Source: Knoxdaviesia capensis (lineage: Eukaryota; Ascomycota; Sordariomycetes; Microascales; Gondwanamycetaceae). Taken from it: a DNA stretch of 64,000 nucleotides. The stretch lies in assembly GCA_001510575.1 (NCBI GenBank), contig LNGK01000005.1, positions 2,477,157 through 2,541,156 of the forward strand. The letters are read 5' to 3'. A program made the position numbers and the translations under genes. The notes below the pieces were generated by a model that was not told the origin of the DNA, made no database searches, and saw only the letters and a list, made by a program, of their open reading frames with translations. Shown here in pieces: positions 48,504 to 60,173 of the stretch. Each line of letters begins with the position of its first letter. Position 1 is the stretch's first letter.

Positions 48504-51379
48504 ATGCTCACCGGGGAAAAAAACCAAACGGTGCCGGGTAACGTGTATTCTTCATTTTTTTCTCTTGTTATGGGCGGAACTTGGCGATGCTTTTTAAGAC
48601 CTGGTCCTTGCTGTGTCTGTTTTGTGTGAGAATCCTCAAGCCTTTTTACGAGTAAAACTAGAAAGGGAGGGCGCCCCGGGGCAGAAGTAGCTATTCTTCG
48701 AAGCAAGATAGCCGAGAACGAAGCTGAAGCTCAAAATGCGCCTGTCCCATGGGACCCTGAAGAATTTCCGAAACCATATCAGATCCGTCAAATTGACGTG
48801 AAGAAGGAGCGCCGATTTGCGCAAAGGCTGTCGTGCTTGCACACACATCTGTGTGATGATGATGAGCGAAAGTTATGGCGTCGGTTTCATTCGAGTTGAG
48901 AGTAGATCCTGAAGAGCCCTGTGATGGTGGGGTTTCCCCAGTAAATCAAAAGTGGAATCTTGAGAGCAGGAAGCCCGGTTTGTGTAATTATAGCACTCAC
49001 CTCACCTGGAATATAACACTGCTCACTTTGCAGTCAAGAGGCGCTGGGCCTCTAATCATCTTGTGTGGAGCGACGCAGTTCTTATTTGGGATTGTGCAAG
49101 GTATCTTACTATATTATATATTTGCATGTTGGCCAGTTTTATGACACAGGATGCTGTGTTTTGAGCGTTGAATTATGAGAAATTGTCAACCGATTTGGTT
49201 CTGCGGTGTATTGTGCCGTCCATCCTATGTTAATATACTGGCTAAGCGCGCCTCAGAACGCTGTCCCGTAGCTCAAAGGCCTAGGAGGGTTTAGCCGTAT
49301 TATCCTCTCTCTCTTACACTTATATTCTGGTAAAAATCGCTCGATAGCTCGGCGCCGTCCTCCCCCCCTCTCTCCTATATGCACGCTCTCTCTCTATGTC
49401 TTACAATATATATTCTCTCCCTCTCCCCCTCTCTCATATATATCTACCTATACACGCTCTCTATCTTATGCATGCTAACTCTGACCCTAACCTTAGGGAC
49501 CTTAGAGATAGAGAGAGAGCGTGTGTATGAGAGAGAGGGAGGGAGGGAGGGAGGGAGGGAGGGGATGTGTATATAAAAGATACAAAATTTGATATGACTG
49601 ATTGATATCTTGAGATAATGCGTAGAGCGATTTTTTACGTCCGACTTCTTGGGTTGGATTCTCAATATCGGGAGTGACACTAAGGGAACGAAAGGTACTT
49701 GGGAGTTTATTTGGGGATGTGCCTTGGAGAGGTGAATGTGACCGGAGAGGGACCTGATTATTTTGACTCTTCTCCCTGTTCCCGCTTTCTCTTTCTTGCT
49801 TCTTCTGTCTTATTTTCTCTATCCGATTTTCTTTTCGTATATTTCTCCCCGGTGCTCACCTAAGTCGCGCGACCACATGGTTAGGTAGCTGGATGTAAGG
49901 TGGGCGATTCCCGCACACTCTTCAGAATCTTGGAGGGATTCGGAGAAAATTCCGTTGGAATTGAGACACAGGGAGGGGGGACACAGAAATGCGGGGGGGA
50001 GATGGAGATGAAGGTGGTTTTGGCCCATCCTCGGGAAAGCTAAATCAAGGCAGTAGGCCATCCTCATCGGCAGTCAGATCTTGTTCTCATGGGCTAAGAA
50101 GAGAGGGAAAATACGAACTCCGGTACTGTTCTTGCATTACCTACCAGCCACATGTTGCGTTATGAACTCTGAGCTTAACCAGAGGATCATCATTGTCGCT
50201 TGAGCACCGACTTACAGGAGAGGGACTTCCCGAACTAAACATTGAGAAGGCCATGGGGCAGATGACTTCATCCATAGATATCTGAGTGAAAGCTGGCAGT
50301 CGTACCGCGCGCCTCGTGTGGCTCTATCTAAGTATTTGCCATGTCTCGGTTGAGGGGCGTGAGGAGTGGCTTTTCGGCTCGGCTCCCAGATCTGCCAGAG
50401 CGTCTTGAATACCACTGAGCCGGCACTGCACAGTTCTCCTTTCGGGATATTCCCTGGACGCAAAGAGAGGGGGAGGGGCACACCGAAGGACAAAAGCCGC
50501 CCTCTCTGGATCGCCGACTGACTGAAGACCGAATTGCGAATTTTCCTATTCTTGTACAACTGGACTCAAACCCTCCGGCACTGGAGAAGAACGGGCGGAC
50601 ATCCGCAGAGCAGTTGTGGCGGCCGCAAAGGTGTGGGAGACAGCGATAATTTACCTTTTTTTTTTCTTTTTTTTTTTCTAAAAATCCTTTTGGGCGGTGG
50701 TGTTAGTGGCGGCAGAATTCTGGAACTTCCTTCAGGGCCCATTCAACTGTTGAGTTGGGAAATGCCCAAGCTGTGATTGGACAACACCCACTGAAACGCA
50801 GCTCTGCGAGGACTGCCGATGCCGACTAAACAAAAATGCGGCTGCGATAGCCCGATAAACCTCAATAAGTCAGTGCTGAAAAATCCTGTGGTGGGGACGG
50901 AAAGCGAGGGTTCCAGCGATCTGATTTGGACTTCATGGGCCGGCCCCTTGTGAAGCTTGTTGAATGGTCCAGATGTGCCCGCAAAGATGCAAAGAGTACC
51001 ATCGGTAGAATTCCGGGAAACGATATTTCCCCTGTACTAAGCCCGCCGGTGCGCTTATAGCGACTCACATACACCCTATAATTTAAAGCTTGCTGGCTCG
51101 CTTTTTCTCATCAAATCTCTTCTTCCTCGTCTCTCTCCCCCCCGCCTATTTAAACCATTTCTTCAGACGAACACGTTGCCGTTCTTCTCTTTCCCATTCT
51201 TTGCCTCCTCCTCCTCCTTCTTCTTCTCCCTTTCTGTTCACGTGTCTTTGGCTGTCTCTATCGATCGGATCGCCATCCTCAGCGTTCTCTCTTCCTACGT
51301 GGTTCCTGTTTTCGTGCCTGATCACACTCCTCTATTTCGTCTCTCGATCCTCAACGCAAATCTCCCAAACACCGCCAAA
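48504..51379. other. Intergenic: 2.9 kb before cytochrome b5
   Basis: No supported gene. It holds CT-rich and GA-rich simple sequence at about 49370-49563 and long C/T tracts from 51090 to 51379 that form the cytochrome b5 leader. Short frames show no domain. Confidence 0.55.
49530..49563. repeat. (GGGA)n purine repeat
   Basis: GAGAGAGGGAGGGAGGG run. The four-base GGGA unit repeats about six times. It faces CT-rich sequence about 100 bases upstream, so a foldback is conceivable. Confidence 0.85.
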
Positions 51380-52188
51380 ATGTCCAAGGAATTCACTTTC
51401 AAGGAGGTCGCTGAGCACAACGACAAGAAGGATCTGTACCTGGTCATTCACGATAAGGTCTACGATAGCACAAAGTTCATCGATGAGCATCCGTGAGTTT
51501 TTTTCTCCCCCGTTGCCTTTGCTTGCTCGCTCGTCTTGTGCGATGTTGTTGCTGTGATCTAGGGGTTTGGGTTGCGCTCTGCAGCATCAGACGATAAAAC
51601 ACACCAAAAAAGGCTGTGACCCGCAGATCTTCCCCAACAACAACTCCGGCGAAAAGGCGATGACTTCTTGAGAATCACGGGTGTACCACGCACCGACGCT
51701 CAACTAAGCTTAACACTATGGCAATTGGATTTTCTTGTGTGCATATTATGGAAATTCATGTTTTCTAACGCGTTTTATCTTTTTTATCTATAGCGGCGGT
51801 GAGGAGGTGATCCTTGATGTTGCCGGTATGGATGCCACCGAGGCGTTCGAGGATGTCGGCCACAGTGACGAGGCTCGCGAAACTCTGGACCGCCTGCTGG
51901 TTGGATCGCTGAAACGTCTGGTACGAAGCTTCCTCTTTTTGAATTTATATTACCCAGAATTGCCGAGCCTCTGCCGTCTGCCCTCTTCCAACCACTCCAC
52001 TAACACCCAATATGTTCTTCACTTAGCCCGGCGACCCTGCCCCCAAACCCGCGCCGGTCCCGAAGTCTGCCTCGTCCGCCGATAACACCGGCATGAGCAT
52101 TCTCGCCTACATCATCCTTGTCGTCGGCGGCGGCGCTGCTTACTTCGCGTACCAGTACACCCAGGCCGCGAAGACCGACTCTGCCTAG
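51380..52188 (+). CDS. CYB5: Cytochrome b5, tail-anchored, 133 aa
   Basis: Three exons: 51380-51492, 51794-51920 and 52027-52188. The N-terminal heme domain (residues 1-80) has axial His37 in the HPGGEE motif, rebuilt across intron 1, and His61 in VGHSDEA. A Pro/Ala linker (PAPKPAPVPK) leads to one hydrophobic helix at residues 103-123 and a short polar tail, the standard tail anchor for the ER membrane. The protein delivers electrons to fatty-acid desaturases, sterol enzymes and P450s. Length and organisation match microsomal b5. Intron 1 is 301 bases, long for this window. The start lies 12 bases after CCTCAACGC-like leader sequence, in an ATG context of A at -3. Confidence 0.95.
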
Positions 52189-53574
52189 ATATGCGGTGCC
52201 TACACCTCCGGCCAGCGCGTCTGACCTTGGCCTCGGGCCCAAGTCGCATTCGTCATGTCCAGTGCGCCGGTTGGGCCGATCAGCTCTGACTCTCTACGTG
52301 TTATATTCAGTACTTCGAGATGCACCAGTGTGGCAAGAGAACCCATCTATCTCCAGCCACTGGGGGGACAGGCTTGATACGGAACGATCGCACGCAACCT
52401 TCTAAGATCAGCTTGATGAGTTGTCTGGTGGCCGACCAGCGACTCGGAGCTGGTTTCAGCTGGTTGCTGAGTGAAAAAAAATAGCGGAAAGAGGTCTTCA
52501 CTGATCTTATTCATTCTTCTTTACGGCAGCGTTTTTCTTTTTTTGGTTGAGTTTTTCCCCGTGAACATTCTCTTTTTTATCCTTTTTTCGGCCACTTCTT
52601 ACCCCTATCTCTTTTATTTTTGTGTTTTGGGGTTTTTCCTACTGTTTGTGTGCTCTGATCATGCTTGTCTCTTTTCATTTGCGTCGAGCAACGGGAGAAG
52701 ATGTTAGGCCAGGTTTCTATAGAACGGGGTTTGTGGCTATTTATTTTCCCCCCTTCATTTCGTGTCAGGGATTGCAATGCTCTCATGAATTTGATATGTC
52801 TCTTCTGCCTTGGTAGTCCCCTTATCTGCATGTGTCTGTCGATCTTGGGCGGAGATATTGATGTGCGACGTCGGGTCAGCTCTATGGAGATTTTGCTTCT
52901 GATACCGCTCTCGTACTCGTACCCGCAGAATCGGATTGATACAACAGATTGGTAAAAGGGGCTTTAACCCTAATACCCGCGCGCCAACCCTAACAAACAT
53001 TCACCCCCTGCCGCCGTACCAATTAGCCGCGAATCACCCTCGCTCAGTTTTCATGACAAAGCCAGCCGCCGTTGCGCTTGCAATTCGTATTTCGCCTCCC
53101 ACTGTCTACATCATTATCTCTCCTCTCCATTCCTCTGATTCATTTCTTCCTCCTACACACACCCACCGGCTTTCCTTCAGCAACCACTTGTTTCTTTATC
53201 GTTCAGCTGATTCCTCGCCGACTGCGTACCGAGTTGAAAACGGCCTCTCGCCTTCGCCAGATCGATTGCGCCCTGCCGGCCATCCCGATCATTATCCGCT
53301 TCAAACCCCCCTCAGTATCCATATCCCACCCTATGGGCTGCTTGAATTGAGATTATCTCTTCGGGTTCTCGTCTTAAGATCGCCTCCATCCATCGATCTC
53401 TAGCTCGTCGACATCCGACCACCCCGAGTCTCCCTCCCTCGTCTCCTTCTGTCGATAGTTTCGCTTGAGTGCTTAACGGCTCGAGCTCTCGAAACCAAGT
53501 GATATCTGGCCATCTACCGAGTTGTACGCGAAGAATCAAGCAAACCGAAACTCTCTGCTTCGTAAACTTTCAAG
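52189..53574. other. Intergenic: cytochrome b5 3' region and TFIIE-beta leader
   Basis: T-rich 3' region, then two telobox-like AACCCTAA/CAACCCTAAC motifs at 52965-52994, then a C/T-rich leader to 53574. No gene seen. Confidence 0.6.
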
Positions 53575-54474
53575 ATGAGCACTTCGTTTTTGAGCAAGCA
53601 GAAGTCCTCGTTCGCCAGCAGCCTCGCGTCGGCCGCTTCAAAGCTATCCAAGCCTTCGGCAATCAAGTCCCTCCAGCCACCATCTCCTTCTCCCTCGAAC
53701 ACCTCAGCCACCTCCAAACAAGATGCGACCACTCCTTCGAAGCGCAAGCGGGAGCCCGTCACAGTGTACTCGCAGCCGCAAAACACGGGCTTCGGTGAAG
53801 ACCTGCTCACGCAGATGACCTTCGCCGTCGACTATCTCAAGAAAAAGGACGGACCCCGGCCCGTGACTGATATCCTCGACCACTTGTCCCTCACGCGCCA
53901 CTCTGAACGGCACAAGCAACAGCTGGTCGATACTATCCGCCGGCACCCTCGTATTCAGTTCACCCCCGACGCCAACCTCACCGTGCAGACCTGGAAGTCT
54001 GGCACCTACGAGCATCGGCCCATCATCCCTGGCGTGAAGGACCGAACTTCTCTTCTGCGATATCTACAGAACCGCCAGGATGCACAGGGTGTCTCGGTCA
54101 AAGATCTCAAGGACGGCTGGCCGGACGTTGAGGCGACGCTCGTGGAGCTGGAAACTGAGAAGAAGATTTTGGTTATCCGGACGAAGAAGGACAACCTTGC
54201 GCGCCACGTCTTTATCGATGACTCGTCGATGTTCCAGACCGTGGACAACGAGTTCCAGACGATGTGGCTGCGGACGCCTCTGCCCAAGGCCGACGAGCTT
54301 CCGCGCAAGCTGGCGGCGGTGGGCCAGAAGCCGACGAGCGACAAGCCCAACCAGTCGGCGGCGAACGCCCCCAAGTCGAAGCAACAGAAGAAGCGCGCTA
54401 TCCGGAAGGTCGGGCGCGCTACGAATACCCACATGGCGCATCTGCTGTTCGACGAGAACTTTGTCAAGCGATAA
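53575..54474 (+). CDS. TFA2: Transcription initiation factor IIE subunit beta, 299 aa
   Basis: Single exon. After a Ser/Pro-rich N-terminus (residues 1-60) and a basic SKRKREP segment, a winged-helix domain begins near residue 74 (FGEDLLTQMTFAVDYLKKK) and runs to about 145. A second winged-helix-like unit (RTSLLRYLQNRQDAQGVSVKDLKDGWPDVEATLVELE) follows, and the C-terminus is Lys/Arg-rich (KQQKKRAIRKVGRATNTHM). This is the TFIIE-beta layout. The subunit joins the alpha subunit to recruit and stimulate TFIIH at RNA polymerase II promoters in the nucleus. The start is the ATG giving MSTSFLSKQK; upstream sequence is C/T-rich leader. The length is close to that of other filamentous fungi. Confidence 0.93.
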   Translation: MSTSFLSKQKSSFASSLASAASKLSKPSAIKSLQPPSPSPSNTSATSKQDATTPSKRKREPVTVYSQPQNTGFGEDLLTQMTFAVDYLKKKDGPRPVTDILDHLSLTRHSERHKQQLVDTIRRHPRIQFTPDANLTVQTWKSGTYEHRPIIPGVKDRTSLLRYLQNRQDAQGVSVKDLKDGWPDVEATLVELETEKKILVIRTKKDNLARHVFIDDSSMFQTVDNEFQTMWLRTPLPKADELPRKLAAVGQKPTSDKPNQSAANAPKSKQQKKRAIRKVGRATNTHMAHLLFDENFVKR

Positions 54475-55895
54475 AATCCCCCCGTGGATACGAGTCTCTG
54501 TCTTTGTCGGGGTCGGGTTTTGGTAGTAGGAGACGACTACATGGATGGATCAGCCCGGCCCCAACGGGGACACACAAAGACACAGACACAACCCGCGGGG
54601 CGGTTGAACAGAAAGGTGGCTTGATGCTAGGGCCAGTTGCCGGTAGGTTTTTGCTTTTTGTCTCCATTCTCACTCTGCTCTACGACACTTGCTGTTCATA
54701 CGCAGAGTGCTGACATACTGTACATTTTTTTTTCTTGGATATCCAGCCGGTTTTTTAGCGTAAAGAGTTCTGCCGAAATCCGTGTTTGCATCGAGTCGAT
54801 GAGTCAAGCTACCAGTGTACCTCGACGAGACCTGCGTTTACTATCGAGGCGTCTGTTCCTATTTGCGGTTTTGCTTTTCTGTGGGGGGGAGGTTTGCAAC
54901 AAACTGGAGTTGGAATGTACATACAGCATGAACAAAAACATGCTGTCTTTTTTTTTTCTTTTTCTTCTTTTTTTCGGTTTTCGAGAGGCGTTATGAGACT
55001 GGATGGGCCTGTGGATTTGAAGACTCGTTGTTTCAGAAGCAAGTATCAAAAAGGAAACCAAAAGACCAAAGATTCTTTTATCCGAGAGGAACCTGGAAAA
55101 CGGTTGTCAGAGGTGCAGAGAAGCTACTCGGCGTTTTTTCTTTCTTTTTTTCTTGCTTTAACTGTACTGTGTGTTTTCTGGTCGGTGGCTTCTTGCTTGC
55201 TCTTGGGTGTGGATGGCGTTTGAAAAACTAGGGTCATCACTACACCCCATCAGCATGTTTTACGAGGCCGAGCTTCACGACATGCTTGGAGGTGTTCTAC
55301 TTTATGGGCGGCTTCTAGCTGGTGGTCTCGGTTCTGTTCGGCAATGCTTTCCTGTTCCGTCTGCTTTCTGTTTCTCATCCCCGTCTAACTGTCTGTTGTG
55401 GTATCTTCTACGGTTGGGGACTGGAACATGTCCGCCTCCTTTAAGATAACACTGCTGGTGCTTCTCATGGCTGTTAAACTCGACATAGCGATCACAAAAT
55501 AGCAAAAAATACACGGATATCAGATTCCCGGGTGTGAAAGAAATAACAAAATTCGTTACTGCAAGATTGTTCGTTTCATGTATGTCCTGATCGTGAATTT
55601 GCTCGTGATACAAAAGGAAAGAAGAAAATCAAATTAGGGTTTAGGGTCGGAGCCTCTTGAACGCTGCAGCTACTTTTATCTCCAGCTTGGCTGTGTCTCT
55701 CTCCATTTCTCCTCCTGCACAAACTCCGCCGTCACGAGCTTCGCGAAACCAAGAAGAGAACAACAAAAAGAAAATATCCCGTTCATAAGTTCGAAGTTTA
55801 TCCGTGTCGTGTGTTCGATGTCGACATGATATCCCGGGGCGGTCGGAGCCAGAGCCCACCTCGCCCCTTGACGACGGCGCCTCCCCCGGGCGGTC
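54475..55895. other. Convergent 3' regions of TFIIE-beta and DsbA-like genes
   Basis: T-rich spacer with several runs of T and a telobox-like TTAGGGTTTAGGG at 55633-55647. No gene seen. Confidence 0.6.
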
Positions 55896-57602
55896 TCACC
55901 GGCCCTCGGCAATGCGGGTGAACAGCTGCACAAAGACATCGGGATTCTGGGACCCGCCGATGCGGAACCGGCCGTTTACGGTGAAACTGGGCACGGCGGA
56001 CACTTTGGCGACTTCGCAGGCCCAGGTGGCCTGGGCATCGACAATGCGGGCGATTTCCGGATCCGCGAGCCAGTTGCGCACCAACGCCTCCGGATCGGGC
56101 CCGGGCGGCAGCGTTGCCGGCGGGACCCCGCCGACGGCCCCGCTGGAGAGCTCGCGGGAGGCCCGCCGCCGCCGCGACGACCGGGACGGGGGTGTTGGCG
56201 GGAGGGCCGGGGGGGCTTCGGCGGCGTTCCGCGCGCTGGCGGCTGTTAAAGCGACCACGGGGCGCGCGGGCAGTTTGACGAGGGCCTCGGATCGGCCGGA
56301 CGATCGGCGGGAGGAGGAGGATGTGTGCATGTCGGAGTTGGCGGCGCTAGGCGGGTTCCACCGTGGCCAGGACGGCGAGCGAGTCGAGCCGGGCGGGTGT
56401 GATACTGGTGCTAGGGGCGGGAGCTGCAGCCGCACGGGTTGCTGCTCTGAGCTCTGGTTCTTCGTGGTGGGTTCCGGGCCATCCCAGGTGTCATTAAAGT
56501 CCCCATCGCCGTCGAAGTCGGCAGATGCGGAGCTCGGAGGCCGCGAGTTGGAAGCCCGACTAGTCAGTCCCGAAGTGGATCCACTGCGGCCGTGTCGATA
56601 CGGGGTGTGGCGGCTGCGGACCCCTCTCCGCAGATCGGCATGGCCGTACGTCGCCATCGTGGGAGTCGGCGCGACGAGGCCGGACTCGCGGGCCACGCGG
56701 ACGAGGAACGCGGTTTCGGAAACGTTGTCGCCGGTCTCAAAGTGGCCTTTGAACAGGGCCTCCACCACGCGGCTCTGCAGCGCGGTAGCCGCCGAAGTTG
56801 CGCCGGCGATGCCGGTCCCCGGGCTCCGCGAGCCGCCGGTGCGCAGCGCCATCACCACGAGCTTCTGGGCATCCTGGGAGTTGCCCATACTGCCAGAGAA
56901 ATCGAACTTGATGCCGACAGTCTCGCCGGCTGTGGTTATCGCCGGAATTCGCATGGAGTTGTGCGGAACTAACGAGTACGCATCGACTTTGTTATATCCT
57001 GTTCATAAAGAAAAGAAAAAGAGAAAACGATAGATTCAAAATCCCCGGGAAGACACGGGACGTGCCCTCACACAGGGTTTGAAAACACGATACGGCATGG
57101 TCAGCAAAGTCCCTTCTGAAGTCTCCCGCCCCCCTTTTCCCATTCACGATATCATCCCTCGGTTCATAACGATTTTGCGTGTATGCCAGGAGGAGTGTGT
57201 TGCTTGTGGTCAGCACACGGCACCTGACCCTGATTATGTTATGTCCTTACCTGCAATCTTCATCCCCGGATACAGGTAGAATGGCCTCCACAGCACGTTG
57301 ACGGTTGCCCGCGGATTGATCTGGCTGTACTGGGCGATGGCCGTCTCGAGTTTCCGCTTGCCGACGTAACAGTATGGACATAGCACGTCGAAGAAGAAGT
57401 CGACGTTGATCTCTACTGCATTCATACGGGATGCTGGTAGAGGGGCCATCGGTGATGATAGGCCCAGGTTCGGGTCAACAGGCATTTTCTCAACCTCCGA
57501 GGGGTGGTGTTGGTCCGGGCCGGTCTTGACGGTATCCGATGGTGGACCCATGACGGACCCGCGATCCGCGGGTTGTTGGAGGGCTGATTCTGCTGTCGAC
57601 AT
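55896..57602 (-). CDS. DsbA/FrnE-like thioredoxin-fold protein with long insertion, 484 aa
   Basis: Two exons on the minus strand, 57602-57251 and 56998-55896 (intron 252 bases). After a disordered N-terminus of about 60 residues comes a thioredoxin-like strand and the active site Cys75-Pro-Tyr-Cys78 (FFFDVLCPYC). The helical part follows (KFDFSGSMGNSQDAQKLV, FKGHFETGDN), as in FrnE-type DsbA proteins. The cis-proline segment VPSFTVNGRFRIGG starts at residue 453. Between them, residues about 229-420 form a Ser/Pro/Arg-rich insertion with an Asp-rich patch that no FrnE protein I know has. The protein is probably a disulfide oxidoreductase or isomerase; the substrate is unknown. The open frame through the insertion is stop-free, but whether all of it is exon cannot be decided here. 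A start at Met60 would give a more usual N-terminus. Confidence 0.75.
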
Positions 57603-60128
57603 CTCGAGATGGGCTTTGCAGACGAACCAAGAAATTACGTGAAGTGGCTCCTCACCACAAGCAAGTGAAAAGACGCACCAGGCCAGTTAAGTAGGGGTCC
57701 AAGTCCTAATGCTAGCCAAGGGGAAACTCCAGCTGGGGGTGGGAAGTCACAAGAGCAGCCACAAGGGTTCAGCAGCAAAATCCCCAAGCCACTCTGACTG
57801 CAACACTGCCTTTTTGGGTGCTGACACCACTCTGTCGGGACGGGTTTAGTGATCGGATATTCTGAATTATCGATTAATCAACCAGCCAACACACGCAATG
57901 ACTGTTGTGTGAGCGACAATTGGCGCAGAAGGACAAGAAGGGAAAAGGGAAAAGCTAGGATCTCCGAGGAGGTGCGGGGGAGGAGGGAAGACAAGAAGAG
58001 GATGGATGTGTGACAGGGAGCAGGATTGTCTGGAATCTAACGGATCTGGAATCAGGACGGGGAGATAGGTCTGTTGGTGGTGGCGGTGATGGTGGAGCCT
58101 GCGTCTCCTTTCGATCTGGTGACGGGTCCGCTGGTGATATGTGGGCTTCGGCGTTTGCACTCGTCTACACGGCTGGCTCTGCTGAGAATGTCGTTTGGGC
58201 TGTGCCGGATCCTTGGACAACACAACACACGCAAGACACACAGGATCAAGTTATTGCGTGAAACGCTACGCCTGAAAGAGTAAACGCGGCCGAGATATTG
58301 TGTGTGGAAGATTATCAGAAGGCCTTGGAACGAAGCAATATTGCGGCGTTAGCGGCAGTTGTTGTGCAGAAAGGGGTGTGTGAGGTGCAGACGCAGCTGG
58401 ATGGAAGTGGAATGATGCAAGGTTGACCTCGAAGGGTGCAGCGTTGATTATTCTGCCTCTTATGGGCCGTTCCGGGCCGACGGAAGGGGGAAGAAGAAAG
58501 CTCTCAAGGTTGTAATGGAAGAAGAAGCAGAAGCTGCGAAGATTATGCTTACGGTCAGCAGCTGACAGAGAGGGACGGCGGTGGGGCAGCAGATTGAGAA
58601 TGCGTGTGCCAGTGTTCAGCTGGTGTAAGTGACGGTGGGCTTGGGGGTGAGTGATCCTTCGGCGGAGTTGGCCCCAAAGTCTCGGTGCCGGTGTTGCTTC
58701 TCCGGTGGACGACTTTGGCACGCAATCTTTTGACAGGTGAGAACCCGCCTCCGTCGCAATCTGGGCTGAGAGTGGACCGGGGGTGCGTATGTGTGTCGGT
58801 CTTTGCTTTCTCCGACTACGTGCTTTGTGTCCGGGCTGACCAGGCTTGTCTTTTTTCGCTGTCTTCTCTCACTCTGCTTTAGGCTCGGCTTCACAATGAG
58901 ATGCTAGATGACCCTAACTTCGTCTTCTCGGCTCCCGAGTCCGGCTGATGAATGAACAGCCGCGGTCGACGGGGTCTCAGCTCGGCGACAAGCGTCCGGA
59001 GAGGATGTTTTCGTTTGACGGCTAGATTTCGACAAAAGCGTATACCGTGGGACCAGTGCGAGGGCTAGGCTTGAGTGGAATGTCGGGACACAAAGAGAGG
59101 TACAGAGACGCCGAGGAAGACGCAAGACCATCGAATCAGGGGACGGGGAGACCGCAAATTATTGACTTGTTTGGCTGGTGGCCGGTGCAATGAATCGCCC
59201 TTTCTGCGGTTATATGCGGCTGGGCTGTGTACAAGGGTTGGATGCTGGCGTGGCAGAGATGGCGGGACACTGTCGATCTGGCGATTCACTTCTGATGGGA
59301 GGCGAGAGCTTTCTGGTTCGGGCTATGACTTGCAGCAGAGGGGGAACCGTCGGAATACCAAGGGCAGCGTGGGTTGTTCAAGGACACCCAGATATCGACT
59401 TGCTGCCGGAGAGTTCGGAAGATCTAAGGTCCTGCGTTTGGGGTCCTAGATCCTGAGATGGGTAAAGACTGAAGAGGGCAAGGGAAGCGTTGTGGGAGTC
59501 CAGGTGGTGATAATGAAAAGACTCCAAAGGGTGATGCAATGGCGGATATGGGAGCAAGCAGGACAGGGTCTCCAATTTGTCCTCGCTGACCGGGTCGATT
59601 ACCAATCTGGGGGCAGGGGGATCAGCACCTCGCGAGGAGCATGGAAAGATGCCGAGTCCCGGCAATATTGTTGGTGGGATGTCTCCGGGGGATCAAAACG
59701 TCAAGGCCTTGGGATGTGAGATGGTCGGATAGTTTGGCTCGTTCAGAGTATCTCCGTTCCGGGAATCAAGACGTGCTGGTGGCGGCGGAGGAGACCCACA
59801 AGAGGCGTTTGAAGGGAGTGGCGTTTGCAGCGAGCTGAGGTGTGAGGGTAATGCCAAGAGGAGGTGAGTGGGCACTATGTCGACGGCAACTTTGGCCCCG
59901 TCCCGCCGGTTCTGGGGAATGGGTTCCAAAGGTGGATGGTGGGCGAGAAGGGCGAAGCTTGTAAGTGGCCGTACCGGGTGTTGGTGCTGTCACTGGTGTT
60001 GTCTGATATCTAGCTTGATCCGTTCTTTCGAAGGCAAACGGCACGCCACGCATGAGATAACTGAACCAGATATTGGGCCGGGACAGATGGCAAACAGGAC
60101 CATCGAATGTTTAAACTACCACATGCAG

Positions 60129-60173
<45 letters not shown>

